The position numbers were made by a program, and so were the translations under genes. From positions 143,478-207,477 of the forward strand of contig NZ_LT706937.1 of assembly GCF_900155525.1 (NCBI RefSeq): a stretch of DNA of 64,000 nucleotides. Reading direction: 5' to 3'. The number at the start of each line of letters is the position of its first letter. Within the stretch, counting starts at the first letter, position 1. The DNA comes from Mailhella massiliensis (lineage in GTDB: Bacteria > Desulfobacterota > Desulfovibrionia > Desulfovibrionales > Desulfovibrionaceae). This document shows positions 1-8,503 of this stretch, one piece after another. Below the pieces are notes generated by a model. It had not been told where the DNA came from and searched no databases. It saw only the letters and a list, made by a program, of their open reading frames with translations.

Positions 1-143
1 TCTGCGTCCTTCCTTGAAAAGCATTCCGAGTGTCATAGTTTTTCTCCGGAAAGAGAATTCTGGTAATGTGGGGACAAAAACGTCCCTCACCGCTTCGGAC
101 ACATGTTCCGGCGGCCGAAAGAACAAAACAGAGCGGGGGAATT

Positions 144-204
144 TTCCTGCGGGGGAATTCCCCGCAGGAAGGGAGGCGGAAGGGAGCCTGGAATCCCTTC
201 CGCC
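144..204 (-). terminator. tandem hairpins after TAXI gene
   Basis: Two strong inverted repeats lie just past the stop of the minus-strand gene ending at 212. Arms 175-185/194-204 form an 11-bp stem, and arms 144-154/160-170 form an 11-bp stem around GAATT. Neither is followed by a clear T-run on either strand, so this may be a factor-assisted terminator or a transcript-stabilising structure. Confidence 0.4.
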
Positions 205-211
205 GGGAGGA

Positions 212-1195
212 CTACTTCTTCAGCTTCGCGGCATAGAACTTCTCCGCCGCAGGATGCATGGGAATGGCGGTATTGGCGGCCATGGCCTCCAGCGAGAGAT
301 CCTTCAGGTTGGAGTGCACGGTACGCAGGTAGTCGAGGTTCTGTTCCATGGCGTTCAGCACGCCTTCCACCAGTTCATCGGGCGTATCGATACTGGTGAT
401 GAGCAGAAGCTGCGTGGTTACGGTTTTGCAGTCTTCCTTCTGGAAGGGGTACGTTCCGGCGGGAATGGTGATGGAAGTGGAACCGAGTTCCCGGTTCAGC
501 CCTTCAATGACGGACTCGTCCAGAGAAAGCAGGCGCAGGTCATGCTTCTGCCCCAGCTCGAAGAAACGGCTGGAAGGGTACTGGCAGACTTCGATGATGG
601 CGTCCATCTGGCCGGCGTCCCACAGATCCGTGGCTTCCGGGCCGGGAATCTTGAAAATCTTGCCGCCCCAGGAGGTGATGTCCTTATACGGGGCGCCGTA
701 CAGCTCCAGCGTTTTTTCCGACATGATGTCGATCACCGTGCCCTGACGGTTCACGGTCACCTTGAGGGGATACTTCTTGGCCTTGATGTCGGAAGCCTTC
801 TCGATGCCGGTCTTCGCATCCACAAAGAACTGCAGGGCCTGCATGGGGTTCAGCACGGCCACAAGGCGGAGCTTGTCCATCTTCGCCCTGAAGGGAGCCT
901 CGCCCTTCAGAGCGCGGATGGTCAGAAGATCGCTGGCGATGCCGAACTGCACGTCGCCCTTGTTGACCATGACCTGATTGGGGCCGTCCTTGCCGGGTTC
1001 CGTGGTCACGCGCGCGCCCTCAAAGCTGCGGCGGACGGTTTCCCCCACACCTTCGGTAATGATGGCCCAGAGGCCGCCGGAACCGCCGCCCACAATGGTC
1101 ATGTCATGGCTTGCCGCACGGCAGGTCGCGGCGGAAGGAAGGGCGAAAACACCCGCCATGAAAAGACTCAGGCATGTTCTGGTAAGAGAGTTCAT
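212..1195 (-). CDS. TAXI-family TRAP transporter solute-binding protein
   Basis: Periplasmic substrate-binding protein of the TAXI subgroup of TRAP transporters (327 aa). The start at 1195 is chosen because AGGAGGG lies just upstream and because it begins a typical signal peptide (MNSLTRTCLSLFMAGVFA, then a small-residue cleavage region near CRAAS). The mature start, MTIVGGGSGG followed by an I-T-E-G-V-G segment, and the central GMQ/QFG-type segments match this family, which elsewhere binds glutamate or other small carboxylates; the ligand here cannot be read. No TRAP permease is seen beside it, but the window ends 211 bp downstream, so the membrane subunits may lie outside or be encoded elsewhere. 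It is divergent from the LysR gene at 1425, which may control it. Two hairpins follow the stop. Confidence 0.85.
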   Translation of the reverse strand: MNSLTRTCLSLFMAGVFALPSAATCRAASHDMTIVGGGSGGLWAIITEGVGETVRRSFEGARVTTEPGKDGPNQVMVNKGDVQFGIASDLLTIRALKGEAPFRAKMDKLRLVAVLNPMQALQFFVDAKTGIEKASDIKAKKYPLKVTVNRQGTVIDIMSEKTLELYGAPYKDITSWGGKIFKIPGPEATDLWDAGQMDAIIEVCQYPSSRFFELGQKHDLRLLSLDESVIEGLNRELGSTSITIPAGTYPFQKEDCKTVTTQLLLITSIDTPDELVEGVLNAMEQNLDYLRTVHSNLKDLSLEAMAANTAIPMHPAAEKFYAAKLKK

Positions 1196-1424
1196 ACATC
1201 CCTCCTGGTGAAAATTTTCATATATCATCTTGTAATGAAAAATAGACAGGAGGAAAAATATCTTTTAGTCTCGAAAATCATATCGAAAAGAAATAGATCG
1301 AAAGTATTGTTTTCAATAATTTCAGTAGAATGCATAAAAAAACTCTTTCTTAAAACTATTTTTCTCATGGCTTCGCCATACAGCCCCGCCCCGGGAGTTT
1401 CCCCGTAAGAACTTGGAGAAAGTC
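1196..1424. promoter_or_regulatory. divergent promoter region, TAXI gene / LysR gene
   Basis: AT-rich 229-bp intergenic region between divergent genes. It contains three copies of TCGAAA at 1271, 1283 and 1298 and a short inverted repeat ATTG-TTTT-CAAT at about 1308-1319. LysR proteins usually bind between themselves and a divergent target, so these are candidate operator elements; that role is inference. Confidence 0.4.
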
Positions 1425-2354
1425 ATGGATTTCAAAAGGTTGGAATACTTCTGCTCGCTTGTGGAATTCGGTTCGTTCAGCAAGGCGGCCACTTCCCTTC
1501 ACATTTCGCAGCCTCCGCTTTCCCAGCGGATCAAGGAACTGGAGGAGGAGCTCGGCGTTACGCTCATCCACCGCACCAGCCGGAGCTTTCAGATCACTCC
1601 TGCGGGGGAGGAACTCTATCACCGCGCCCAGTTCATCCTTTCCTACATTCACGCCTTTGAGAAAGATTTTCTGCGCAGCGGCGATCCTGTTTCCGGTCAT
1701 GTACGCATAGGCGTATGCCCGCCTTGCAATTCCTTCATGCTTGAGGCTCTGCCGGAACTGCAGAAGCTGTACCCGCAGCTTACCTACAGGCTCTGGCTCA
1801 TGGACAATCAGAGTCTGGAACGGCACATGCAGGAAGTGCATCTGGATCTGTGCCTGGCGCAGCTTCCGCTCAAGAATCAGAACTACCGGATCATTCCTCT
1901 GCGTTCCTCACACTACTGCGCGCTTTACGGCTCCGGCCTTGCCGCTCCCCGCAAAAAAAGCGTGCGCCCTGCCGACCTGAAGGATGTGCCGCTGCTTCTT
2001 TCCCGCCGCAGAGACGACGGCGGCAGCTACAACCAGATCATGAAAACCTTCCAGAAGGAAGGAATCGTGCCGCAGGTCTTTGCCGACACGCAGGATGTGC
2101 GCATCATGGTGGAACTTCTCAGCCGGGGGCTGAACGCCGCCGCCATTCTGCCGGAAAGCGAAGTCCCGAAGAACTGCACTCTGGAATGCCGGAGGGTGCA
2201 CTTCAGCGAGCTGTGCACCCTGCCCGTCATTCTGGTGCTCAGACAGGCGTACATTTCCCACGCGGCGTACCGTGTCATCCAGTTTCTCTACGAACGCTTC
2301 CGCTCCCCGGAAGACAGGAAGGATCATCTCTCCCAGCTCTTCAGTGAAGAATGA
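1425..2354 (+). CDS. LysR-family transcriptional regulator
   Basis: DNA-binding regulator of the LysR family, 309 aa, a normal length. The N-terminal winged helix-turn-helix begins MDFKRLEYFCSLVEFGSFS and contains the usual AATSLHISQPPLSQRIKELE recognition region and the LIHRTSR wing. The rest is the two-lobed inducer-binding domain. ATG 1425 is preferred because GGAG lies 7-10 bases upstream; an in-frame TTG at 1413 is an alternative. It is divergent from the TAXI solute-binding gene, which suggests control of that transporter in response to its ligand. Its stop codon (2352-2354) is directly followed by the terminal CRISPR repeat at 2355, with no room for an ordinary terminator. Confidence 0.9.
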   Translation: MDFKRLEYFCSLVEFGSFSKAATSLHISQPPLSQRIKELEEELGVTLIHRTSRSFQITPAGEELYHRAQFILSYIHAFEKDFLRSGDPVSGHVRIGVCPPCNSFMLEALPELQKLYPQLTYRLWLMDNQSLERHMQEVHLDLCLAQLPLKNQNYRIIPLRSSHYCALYGSGLAAPRKKSVRPADLKDVPLLLSRRRDDGGSYNQIMKTFQKEGIVPQVFADTQDVRIMVELLSRGLNAAAILPESEVPKNCTLECRRVHFSELCTLPVILVLRQAYISHAAYRVIQFLYERFRSPEDRKDHLSQLFSEE

Positions 2355-3762
2355 TCTCGATACCGCCTGCGCGGCGGATAACTTTCTCACCATGGCAGGA
2401 GTGACAATCCTGCACTTCTAAACCGCCTGCGCGGCGGATAACGTGATCGCAACCTGCATCCGTTTTCTGTGTGGCTTCTAAACCGCCTGCGCGGCGGATA
2501 ACAGCAGGAGCCGCAGAAATGAGCGGTGCGGACTCTTCTAAACCGCCTGCGCGGCGGATAACGACTACGGCAGGCTCGACGTGGACACGACCACCTTCTA
2601 AACCGCCTGCGCGGCGGATAACTCTTGATGAACCATCGCACGGGGTATGATCGTCTTCTAAACCGCCTGCGCGGCGGATAACGTTCTTCTGCGTGCTCTC
2701 GAAGTTATCAATGGCTTCTAAACCGCCTGCGCGGCGGATAACTCCCGCCGCCCCAGTCTGCGCTTCATCGGCAACTTCTAAACCGCCTGCGCGGCGGATA
2801 ACTTTCCGCCCATATCCACGGGCGTGATGGCATACTTCTAAACCGCCTGCGCGGCGGATAACGGCATATACGTTATAGCCGTTTTCCAGCAGCTCTTCTA
2901 AACCGCCTGCGCGGCGGATAACACGCCGAAGTGGGAGCCGAAGCCGGGGGAACTCTTCTAAACCGCCTGCGCGGCGGATAACACCATTGCCATGATGGAA
3001 TCGCGCATGGAGTTCTTCTAAACCGCCTGCGCGGCGGATAACATCCCCTTTAGCAAACAAGGGATGCTTCTGACCTTCTAAACCGCCTGCGCGGCGGATA
3101 ACGGTGGTGCAAGGCAGGCCCTGTCTGTCGTGATCTTCTAAACCGCCTGCGCGGCGGATAACGCAAGCTGCACGCGACGCTGTGCGAAGCTGTACTTCTA
3201 AACCGCCTGCGCGGCGGATAACTGGGGCCCATTCCGTTCTTTGTTGGCGTTGTCCTTCTAAACCGCCTGCGCGGCGGATAACTCACTACGTTCGAGTGTT
3301 TGTCGCCAAAAGTACTTCTAAACCGCCTGCGCGGCGGATAACGCTCCCACGTTGCCCGTGGTGCGCGGCATGGCCTTCTAAACCGCCTGCGCGGCGGATA
3401 ACAAGGTGGTGTCCACCCAGACGGGCACGTTCACCTTCTAAACCGCCTGCGCGGCGGATAACTACACCATGCAGGGCATCCAGAACGTCGAGCACTTCTA
3501 AACCGCCTGCGCGGCGGATAACGTTTTCCATTTCGTGCATGGCAGGACACTTCACTTCTAAACCGCCTGCGCGGCGGATAACCAGCCGTCCATACTGCGC
3601 TTGTCCTTCCCCTCCTTCTAAACCGCCTGCGCGGCGGATAACATCAAAGAAGAGCGCAGCGTCGATAAGGTCATCTTCTAAACCGCCTGCGCGGCGGATA
3701 ACAGCAGGCGGCGCAGGTGCTCGGCAGCGAGGAACTTCTAAACCGCCTGCGCGGCGGATAAC
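2355..3762 (-). CRISPR. type I-F CRISPR array, 24 repeats / 23 spacers
   Basis: Perfectly regular 60-bp period: 28-bp repeats starting at 2355, 2415 and so on to 3735, each separated by a spacer of exactly 32 bp. On the minus strand the repeat starts GTTATCC and ends TTTAGAAG, with the hairpin CCGCC-GCGCA-GGCGG. This is the 5-bp stem and 5-nt loop expected for Cas6f cleavage, leaving an 8-nt TTTAGAAG handle. The repeats at 2415-3762 look identical. The one at 2355-2382 has four mismatches, all in the seven bases at its low-coordinate end, and is the degenerate terminal repeat. This places the leader at the high-coordinate side, next to cas1. Repeat and spacer sizes agree with the type I-F cas genes. 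Confidence 0.98.
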
Positions 3763-3860
3763 TAGAGCTTTCTGCTAAAAAATTCTGTTATTTCAGCATA
3801 CGGCGACACTTTTTGCCTAAAAGTCTTCCCCATTGAGGGTATCCACATATCATACTTATA
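3763..3860 (-). promoter_or_regulatory. CRISPR leader
   Basis: AT-rich 98-bp segment between the cas1 stop and the first repeat on the leader side. Given the array orientation it should hold the pre-crRNA promoter and the integration signals used by Cas1-Cas2-3. Runs such as AATAATATAAG lie near the cas1 end. Assigned by position and composition only. Confidence 0.7.
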
Positions 3861-4814
3861 TTATTGAACTTTTTTACAAGCTTTCTCCATGAAGTCAAAA
3901 AGAAAGTCCAACACCTCCTTTTCCTGACACAAATCTATAAGACTCAGACGGAACTCCTGCGGAGAAGCCCCCTTCTGAGCGCATTCAAACGCCAGCGGCA
4001 TAACCAGGGCATCCTTGATGATATCGGCCAGATCGAACACCAGCGCGCCCCGACGTGTCTTGCCGTGCAGCACCGGCATGGCAAAGCTGATCCCCAGTCC
4101 GCAAAGAACTACCGACGCATAGCCATAGGCTATGTAATTGCCATGATCCAGAAAACCATTGCAGATATCTGCAAGAGAAGAAGATGCTCTTTTTCCTTCC
4201 TCTCTTTTAAAGGGAAAACCGTGCCCTCCGGCAAGATCGGCGTACAGGCGTCTGGCCCAGCGAGCTTCCACAAGCAACAGCTCCTGCGTTCCCTCTGCCC
4301 GACTCAACTCCGCATCCACCTGCTGCCGAAGCGCCTCTGAAACAGATATGCCAAGCTGAGACAAAGAGATATTATCCCGCCAGGCTTCCGCCGTCAGCCT
4401 CACTCGCTCCTTCAGGAAATACCGGGCCAGTTCCAGTCTTTTCTCTTCCTGAAACCAGAGCCTGCTCCACTCCTGCATATAGTGAGTCGGGCGATACTCA
4501 CTTTGCGGGACAAGAAAGACCGGATCAACCGCCCCCGACAAAGGGGAACCTCCAGACCCGCAAAATCCCACCAGTACCTGCGATGCCGCCAGCCTGCGCA
4601 TCGCGGCATCGGTAATGGAAGTCCCCTTTCCCAGCAGCAGAAAGGCCGTATTCCGCTCGGGAATGTTGAATATCTGTTCGAACTCGCCGCCGTCATCCGT
4701 AAGATAAACAACACGTTCATCCTGCTGTATTACCCGCGCGTGCTCCAAATAAAAGACATTGGCCCTTTTGGAAAGCATAAGCGGGCGGGGTTCCGTTTTA
4801 TTTCTCAAAGCCAT
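3861..4814 (-). CDS. cas1: CRISPR integrase Cas1, type I-F
   Basis: Integrase subunit that, with the Cas2 part of Cas2-3, inserts new spacers. The protein has 317 aa, and ATG 4814 is preceded by GGAGCTGCC and overlaps the cas6f stop by 10 bp. Family signatures seen: SKRANVFYLEHARV near the start, the stretch LLLGKGTSITDAAMRRLA, VGFCGSGGSPL and PQSEYRPTHYMQ. The three metal ligands are evident as the Glu in LLLVEARWARRL, the His in MPVLHGKTRRG and the Asp in FDLADIIKD. It resembles Cas1 of Pseudomonas type I-F systems throughout. Its position is odd: it is the last gene of the operon, directly before the leader, whereas canonical type I-F loci have cas1 upstream of cas2-3. Confidence 0.96.
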   Translation of the reverse strand: MALRNKTEPRPLMLSKRANVFYLEHARVIQQDERVVYLTDDGGEFEQIFNIPERNTAFLLLGKGTSITDAAMRRLAASQVLVGFCGSGGSPLSGAVDPVFLVPQSEYRPTHYMQEWSRLWFQEEKRLELARYFLKERVRLTAEAWRDNISLSQLGISVSEALRQQVDAELSRAEGTQELLLVEARWARRLYADLAGGHGFPFKREEGKRASSSLADICNGFLDHGNYIAYGYASVVLCGLGISFAMPVLHGKTRRGALVFDLADIIKDALVMPLAFECAQKGASPQEFRLSLIDLCQEKEVLDFLFDFMEKACKKVQ

Positions 4815-5386
4815 GGCAGCTCCGGCAGGCAGAACCGGTGTTCTGCTCCGCAGAATCCGTACCCGTTGGGGACGCACTCCCCAGTGGGAGCTTCTCCTTC
4901 CATACGCCGCACATGCAGAGAAAAACGGCTCTTATTGCTGCCGCTTCTGAGTATGAAGAATACCAGCCCCTCCGCTCTTGCCTGTCTCATGCGCCTCTCG
5001 CGCAAAAGGCCATGCTCCGCGCCTTCATGCCTGTCACTGGCAAGCGTAGGAATGCGAAACCGCGAATGACTGAACCATGGGCCGGTAAAATCTTCCGGTA
5101 CTCTGCGGGGGATTTCGCAGCGCCCATAATCTCTGAACCACGGAAAGGCGGCAAGCTCCCGCTGAAGCAGCTCAAGATCTTCACGGTCGGACGCAAACAC
5201 CCGCAGCTGCCCCGCCCTCTCCGCCACGCTGCCCGGCGAGGGTACGGCTACGGCAAAGAGCCCTTTTTTTTGAGAAAAAACACTGTGCAGGCAGGCCAGA
5301 ATACGGCCCCGCATGAAGGCCGCGCTCATACCGGAATCCTCGCCCTCCACTATCGGAGAAAGCGTGCAGTACCATAACGGCTTCAT
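4805..5386 (-). CDS. cas6f: Cas6f (Csy4) crRNA endoribonuclease
   Basis: Processes the precursor crRNA at the base of each repeat hairpin and stays bound to the 3' stem-loop. The protein has 193 aa; ATG 5386 is chosen because it lies 2 bp after the cas7f stop and gives a normal N-terminus (MKPLWYCTLSPIVEG), while an upstream in-frame ATG at 5428 would overlap cas7f. The arginine-rich helix (GLLRERRMRQARAEG), used by Csy4 to bind the major groove of the hairpin, precedes the beta-strand VFFILRSGSNKSRFSLHVRR. The C-terminal CVPNGYGFCG segment matches the family end. It is translationally linked to cas7f and cas1. Confidence 0.92.
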   Translation of the reverse strand: MKPLWYCTLSPIVEGEDSGMSAAFMRGRILACLHSVFSQKKGLFAVAVPSPGSVAERAGQLRVFASDREDLELLQRELAAFPWFRDYGRCEIPRRVPEDFTGPWFSHSRFRIPTLASDRHEGAEHGLLRERRMRQARAEGLVFFILRSGSNKSRFSLHVRRMEGEAPTGECVPNGYGFCGAEHRFCLPELPWL

Positions 5387-5388
5387 CT

Positions 5389-6447
5389 CTAATCGCTCCC
5401 GGAAAAAACGCCGCCACGGATAAGACATGCCAGCAGGAACTGCCCTTCATCCGAAAGCGGATCAAGCTCCGCCACACGCAACAGCAGCTTGAAACCGGAA
5501 GCATCCCCCTGGTTACGGAAAAACAGTTGAGCATCCAGACTTGCGCCGTTGGGCTCTACAGGAATGGGAATATTTCTTTCCGTAAAACCGGGATACCATG
5601 TGTCTACTGTACGCAGCGCATTGCCGATTTTCTGATCACGCAGCGCCGCCTGCCCCATGATGCGCACGGCATGCCTGTCCTGCTCTCCGGCAACCGCCCC
5701 CACGCAGTACAGGGGGCGTGCAAAACCACGAGCCTTGTTCTCCAGATAGTTCTGAGAAGGAAATACCTCTACGGGGCCCTCCATGCCGAAATCCATACGG
5801 GCGGTCACCCGCAGCGTTGCATGGGTGTCGCCCTTCCAGCCGCGGGCCAGTACCGATGCCGCCTTTTTCTCATCTTCGCTGAAGTCGGTAAAAGAATGCA
5901 GCGGGATACTGAGCGCATCAAATATGCAGGACGATCCTTCGGGCATATCCACTCGCACGGAAACCGCGGCAGCTGCGGCACGGTTGCGCCATAAAAAACG
6001 GCCGTTGGCAATGTTACGGACATAGCGCAGGGCCAGCCTGTCCAGAGCATCCCCGGCTTTGGCCCCGGCAAGGAAGGTTCGGATCTCCTCCTTGAAGGCA
6101 AGGATCTCCTTCATATCGTCTTTCTGTCCGGGCGCACAGGCAAAAAGAGCCTTGTCTACATCCACACCGCGCAGAGAAAAACGAACCTGAGCAGCCACGG
6201 ATCCGGCGGCGGTTTTAGCGCTGTCGGTAGTCTGAATATTGGAAACTTCCTCGCGCTTGGCGCTTGCGGCAGATTCCGCCCCCTTTTTACTTGCCTTGTT
6301 CACATTCTGCGTTCCCCGTATGCCGTGCCTCATCACAGGCAGAGGAACAACACTTCCATCCTTCATTTCACTGTAAAAAAGGCCGTCCGTCATCACAAGA
6401 CAACGCTGAAACGACAATACCCCGGGAAGTTTCTTTATTTTTGCCAT
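5389..6447 (-). CDS. cas7f: Cas7f (Csy3) Cascade backbone subunit
   Basis: Backbone protein (352 aa) of the type I-F surveillance complex, expected in six copies along the crRNA. It shares clear signatures with Pseudomonas Csy3: VLSFQRCLVMTDGLFYS near the start, RYVRNIANGRFLWRNR in the middle, EVFPSQNYLENK, then QKIGNALRTVDTWYPG and the closing ACLIRGGVFSGSD. ATG 6447 is preceded by AAGGAGCAGAT and lies 9 bp after the cas5f stop. A lysine- and serine-rich insertion at about residues 50-85 (KASKKGAESAASAKREE) looks like a flexible loop. Confidence 0.95.
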   Translation of the reverse strand: MAKIKKLPGVLSFQRCLVMTDGLFYSEMKDGSVVPLPVMRHGIRGTQNVNKASKKGAESAASAKREEVSNIQTTDSAKTAAGSVAAQVRFSLRGVDVDKALFACAPGQKDDMKEILAFKEEIRTFLAGAKAGDALDRLALRYVRNIANGRFLWRNRAAAAAVSVRVDMPEGSSCIFDALSIPLHSFTDFSEDEKKAASVLARGWKGDTHATLRVTARMDFGMEGPVEVFPSQNYLENKARGFARPLYCVGAVAGEQDRHAVRIMGQAALRDQKIGNALRTVDTWYPGFTERNIPIPVEPNGASLDAQLFFRNQGDASGFKLLLRVAELDPLSDEGQFLLACLIRGGVFSGSD

Positions 6448-6456
6448 ATCTGCTCC

Positions 6457-7290
6457 TTACCACTCATTATATGCTTCCTTGTCCTGCTGAAGGACAAATA
6501 CGTCGCCAGCCTCTTCCGGCCACAGAGGACGCCACAGGGCGTCTTCCGCATCATTTTCCCGCAGCCACGATCTCAGGGAACAGTACTGCACCATACCTAC
6601 AAGGGGCTCGGCAAACGCATGCAGAAAACCGTTTCTGGCTCCGGCTCTGTGCTCAAACGGAGTAACGGCAGCATACCCTACGCAGGCTGCAGCAAGCCAG
6701 GTATTCCCTTTTTCCGCATCCGGAGCTGCCCCCAGAGCCTCCACCAGAAGTGCAGCCTGATCTTTCCCCTTTCCTTCAAGCATATCCCTGCGATCCGTCA
6801 GCACATAGCCGCCGCCAAGACAGCGCAATGCATCATCCATACTGCGATACTCGCCGACAGGTCCGTGACGTATGATACTGCCGCCCGCAAAATGCGCATT
6901 ATGCAAAAATATCTCGGCCGCGCGCATGTCCTCCATGTTTTCCATCTCCCATATCATGCTGACGCTCATGTGTGCGCAGGCGACGGGCTGAAGGGAAAGC
7001 GCATGTTCATTTTTGGAAGAATAATCTTTTCCTCTGGACGAACTGCCGAAGGTAAACGCCGCTCCCCGCCTCTGCTGCGGAGAAAAAACGCCGAAAAAAC
7101 TCTGCCCCAGAGGTTCACGGTCATGATGAATGAAGGCAACGCCCGTTACCTTCGCACCTCCGCCCACATGATGGCACAGCGCTTCGCCAAGACCATACGC
7201 TGCGCACAGAGGCGGCCCGCCCATAAGAAAGGATGCCGACATCATATTGGCAGCCTGTACGCGTATACGGGGAAAAACAAGATATTTCAT
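6457..7290 (-). CDS. cas5f: Cas5f (Csy2) Cascade subunit
   Basis: Binds the 5' handle of the crRNA together with Cas8f. The protein has 277 aa and starts with the typical LVFPRIRVQAANMMSASFLMG segment, in which Csy2 proteins carry an RxxIQNANxxS-like motif. The later GGSIIRHGPVGEY and the aromatic C-terminal region (GMVQYCSLRSWLRE) also fit. The start ATG overlaps the cas8f stop by 4 bp, so translation is coupled. It is slightly shorter than Pseudomonas Csy2 (about 327 aa), lacking part of the middle insert. Confidence 0.92.
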   Translation of the reverse strand: MKYLVFPRIRVQAANMMSASFLMGGPPLCAAYGLGEALCHHVGGGAKVTGVAFIHHDREPLGQSFFGVFSPQQRRGAAFTFGSSSRGKDYSSKNEHALSLQPVACAHMSVSMIWEMENMEDMRAAEIFLHNAHFAGGSIIRHGPVGEYRSMDDALRCLGGGYVLTDRRDMLEGKGKDQAALLVEALGAAPDAEKGNTWLAAACVGYAAVTPFEHRAGARNGFLHAFAEPLVGMVQYCSLRSWLRENDAEDALWRPLWPEEAGDVFVLQQDKEAYNEW

Positions 7291-8498
7291 CGCAGAGCTG
7301 CCTCCAGAACAGCGGCTACCGTAGATCCTGCCGTAACATCAAGTGCCAGAATACGGCTTCCGTCCAGGTAAAGTGCCCTTTCCGCCGCGTCCATAATGGC
7401 CAGTGCCATGCGGCGGGGCCATGTTCCATCGCGCAGTTCCGGTTCCAGCAGTCCTCCCGTCGCCGACGAGGCCACACTTTCGGCAACAAGAATGCGCCGC
7501 CCCGTCTTTACATCGAAACGCTCGGGCAGTCTGTCCGCACATTCCAGCAACAGCCCGCGTGCATCATCCCCTGCTGAAAGTACAGCTTCCGCCAGCTTTT
7601 TCAGAAGGCGCTCCTCCTCCTGCCTCACATCAAGACGACTGCGTCCTTCCTGAGCCGACTCATTGTCCAGTCCATGGTGAGAACGGAACCGTGCATAGTC
7701 AAGAAGGCAATCCTTCATGGAACCGGGACGGGAAAAATCCAGCGGCAGACCGTGATGATAAAGAAAAAGCGCTTCCCTTATGCCGAAAGCAGTACGCGGG
7801 GCGTCGATAAACAGGGGTTTCTGCATGGCCCTCACCAGCCCGCCTATATTCTGCGGATTGGAACCGCCTATACCGAACTGCCCCTGTCGTATGCGCCGGA
7901 GCGAGGCCTGCCCGCTCTGTTCTTCCTCATGCTTTCCGTCGTCATCCGCCTTCTTGTTGTGGCGGGATACCAGTCCTTTCTCCGCACCGCAAATAAACTC
8001 GCACAATCCGCCGGAGGTGATGGGCGTCACGGCAACAAAGCCTTCTTCCACACGCTCACAGGGAAGAAGCACCTGCCGCAGACGATGATCCACAAAGTCC
8101 GTCCCTACGGTAAAATAGTTTCCATAGGCTTTTTCCACTTCTTCACGAATCATGTTCTTTTCTTCCGCAGAGGCCAATTTTGCACGTTCCTCTCCATTCA
8201 GCACAGCACGCATCTGAGCGTACACTCCGGCTGTTTTTGCACCTCCTTCCCCATAGTCGAGTGCCAGCCGTACACCACGGGACATAAGTGTCCTTACGGA
8301 AACATAAGGAGCATCCCATGCCTTTTTTTCCGTAATCCGCACACCGGAGAGTTTCGTATTGGAATTGACCGTCTTGGAAGAAAAATGAATCAATGCAGAA
8401 GAAACTTCGGCATACTCTTCAAAAGAATAAGACTTCCATCCCTTTTCCCCATGCTTCTTTTCTTCGACATTCTGCCCAATGGCTTCGGCATCATCCAT
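7287..8498 (-). CDS. cas8f: Cas8f (Csy1) large subunit
   Basis: Large subunit of the type I-F complex, responsible in characterised systems for PAM recognition and Cas2-3 recruitment. The protein has 403 aa. The most diagnostic part is the FGIGGSNPQNIGGL segment near residue 215, equivalent to FGGTKPQNIS in Pseudomonas Csy1; the C-terminal helical bundle (residues 280-400) follows. The N-terminal half is poorly conserved, as is usual for the family, and contains an acidic and lysine-rich linker (NKKADDDGKHEEEQSG). It starts 5 bp after the cas2-3 stop with GGAG upstream, in the position expected for cas8f. Confidence 0.85.
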   Translation of the reverse strand: MDDAEAIGQNVEEKKHGEKGWKSYSFEEYAEVSSALIHFSSKTVNSNTKLSGVRITEKKAWDAPYVSVRTLMSRGVRLALDYGEGGAKTAGVYAQMRAVLNGEERAKLASAEEKNMIREEVEKAYGNYFTVGTDFVDHRLRQVLLPCERVEEGFVAVTPITSGGLCEFICGAEKGLVSRHNKKADDDGKHEEEQSGQASLRRIRQGQFGIGGSNPQNIGGLVRAMQKPLFIDAPRTAFGIREALFLYHHGLPLDFSRPGSMKDCLLDYARFRSHHGLDNESAQEGRSRLDVRQEEERLLKKLAEAVLSAGDDARGLLLECADRLPERFDVKTGRRILVAESVASSATGGLLEPELRDGTWPRRMALAIMDAAERALYLDGSRILALDVTAGSTVAAVLEAALR

Positions 8499-8503
8499 AT
8501 TTT

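Noticed and set aside
2341..3778. Open frames with repeated RRAGGLE or SKPPARRIT units, looking like repeat proteins
   Set aside because: They are translations of the CRISPR repeats; the 60-bp period is a multiple of three.
6457..8498. A reduced I-F variant without a large subunit (I-F2 type)
   Set aside because: The 403-aa protein has the GGSNPQNIGG segment of Csy1/Cas8f, so a full I-F complement is present.
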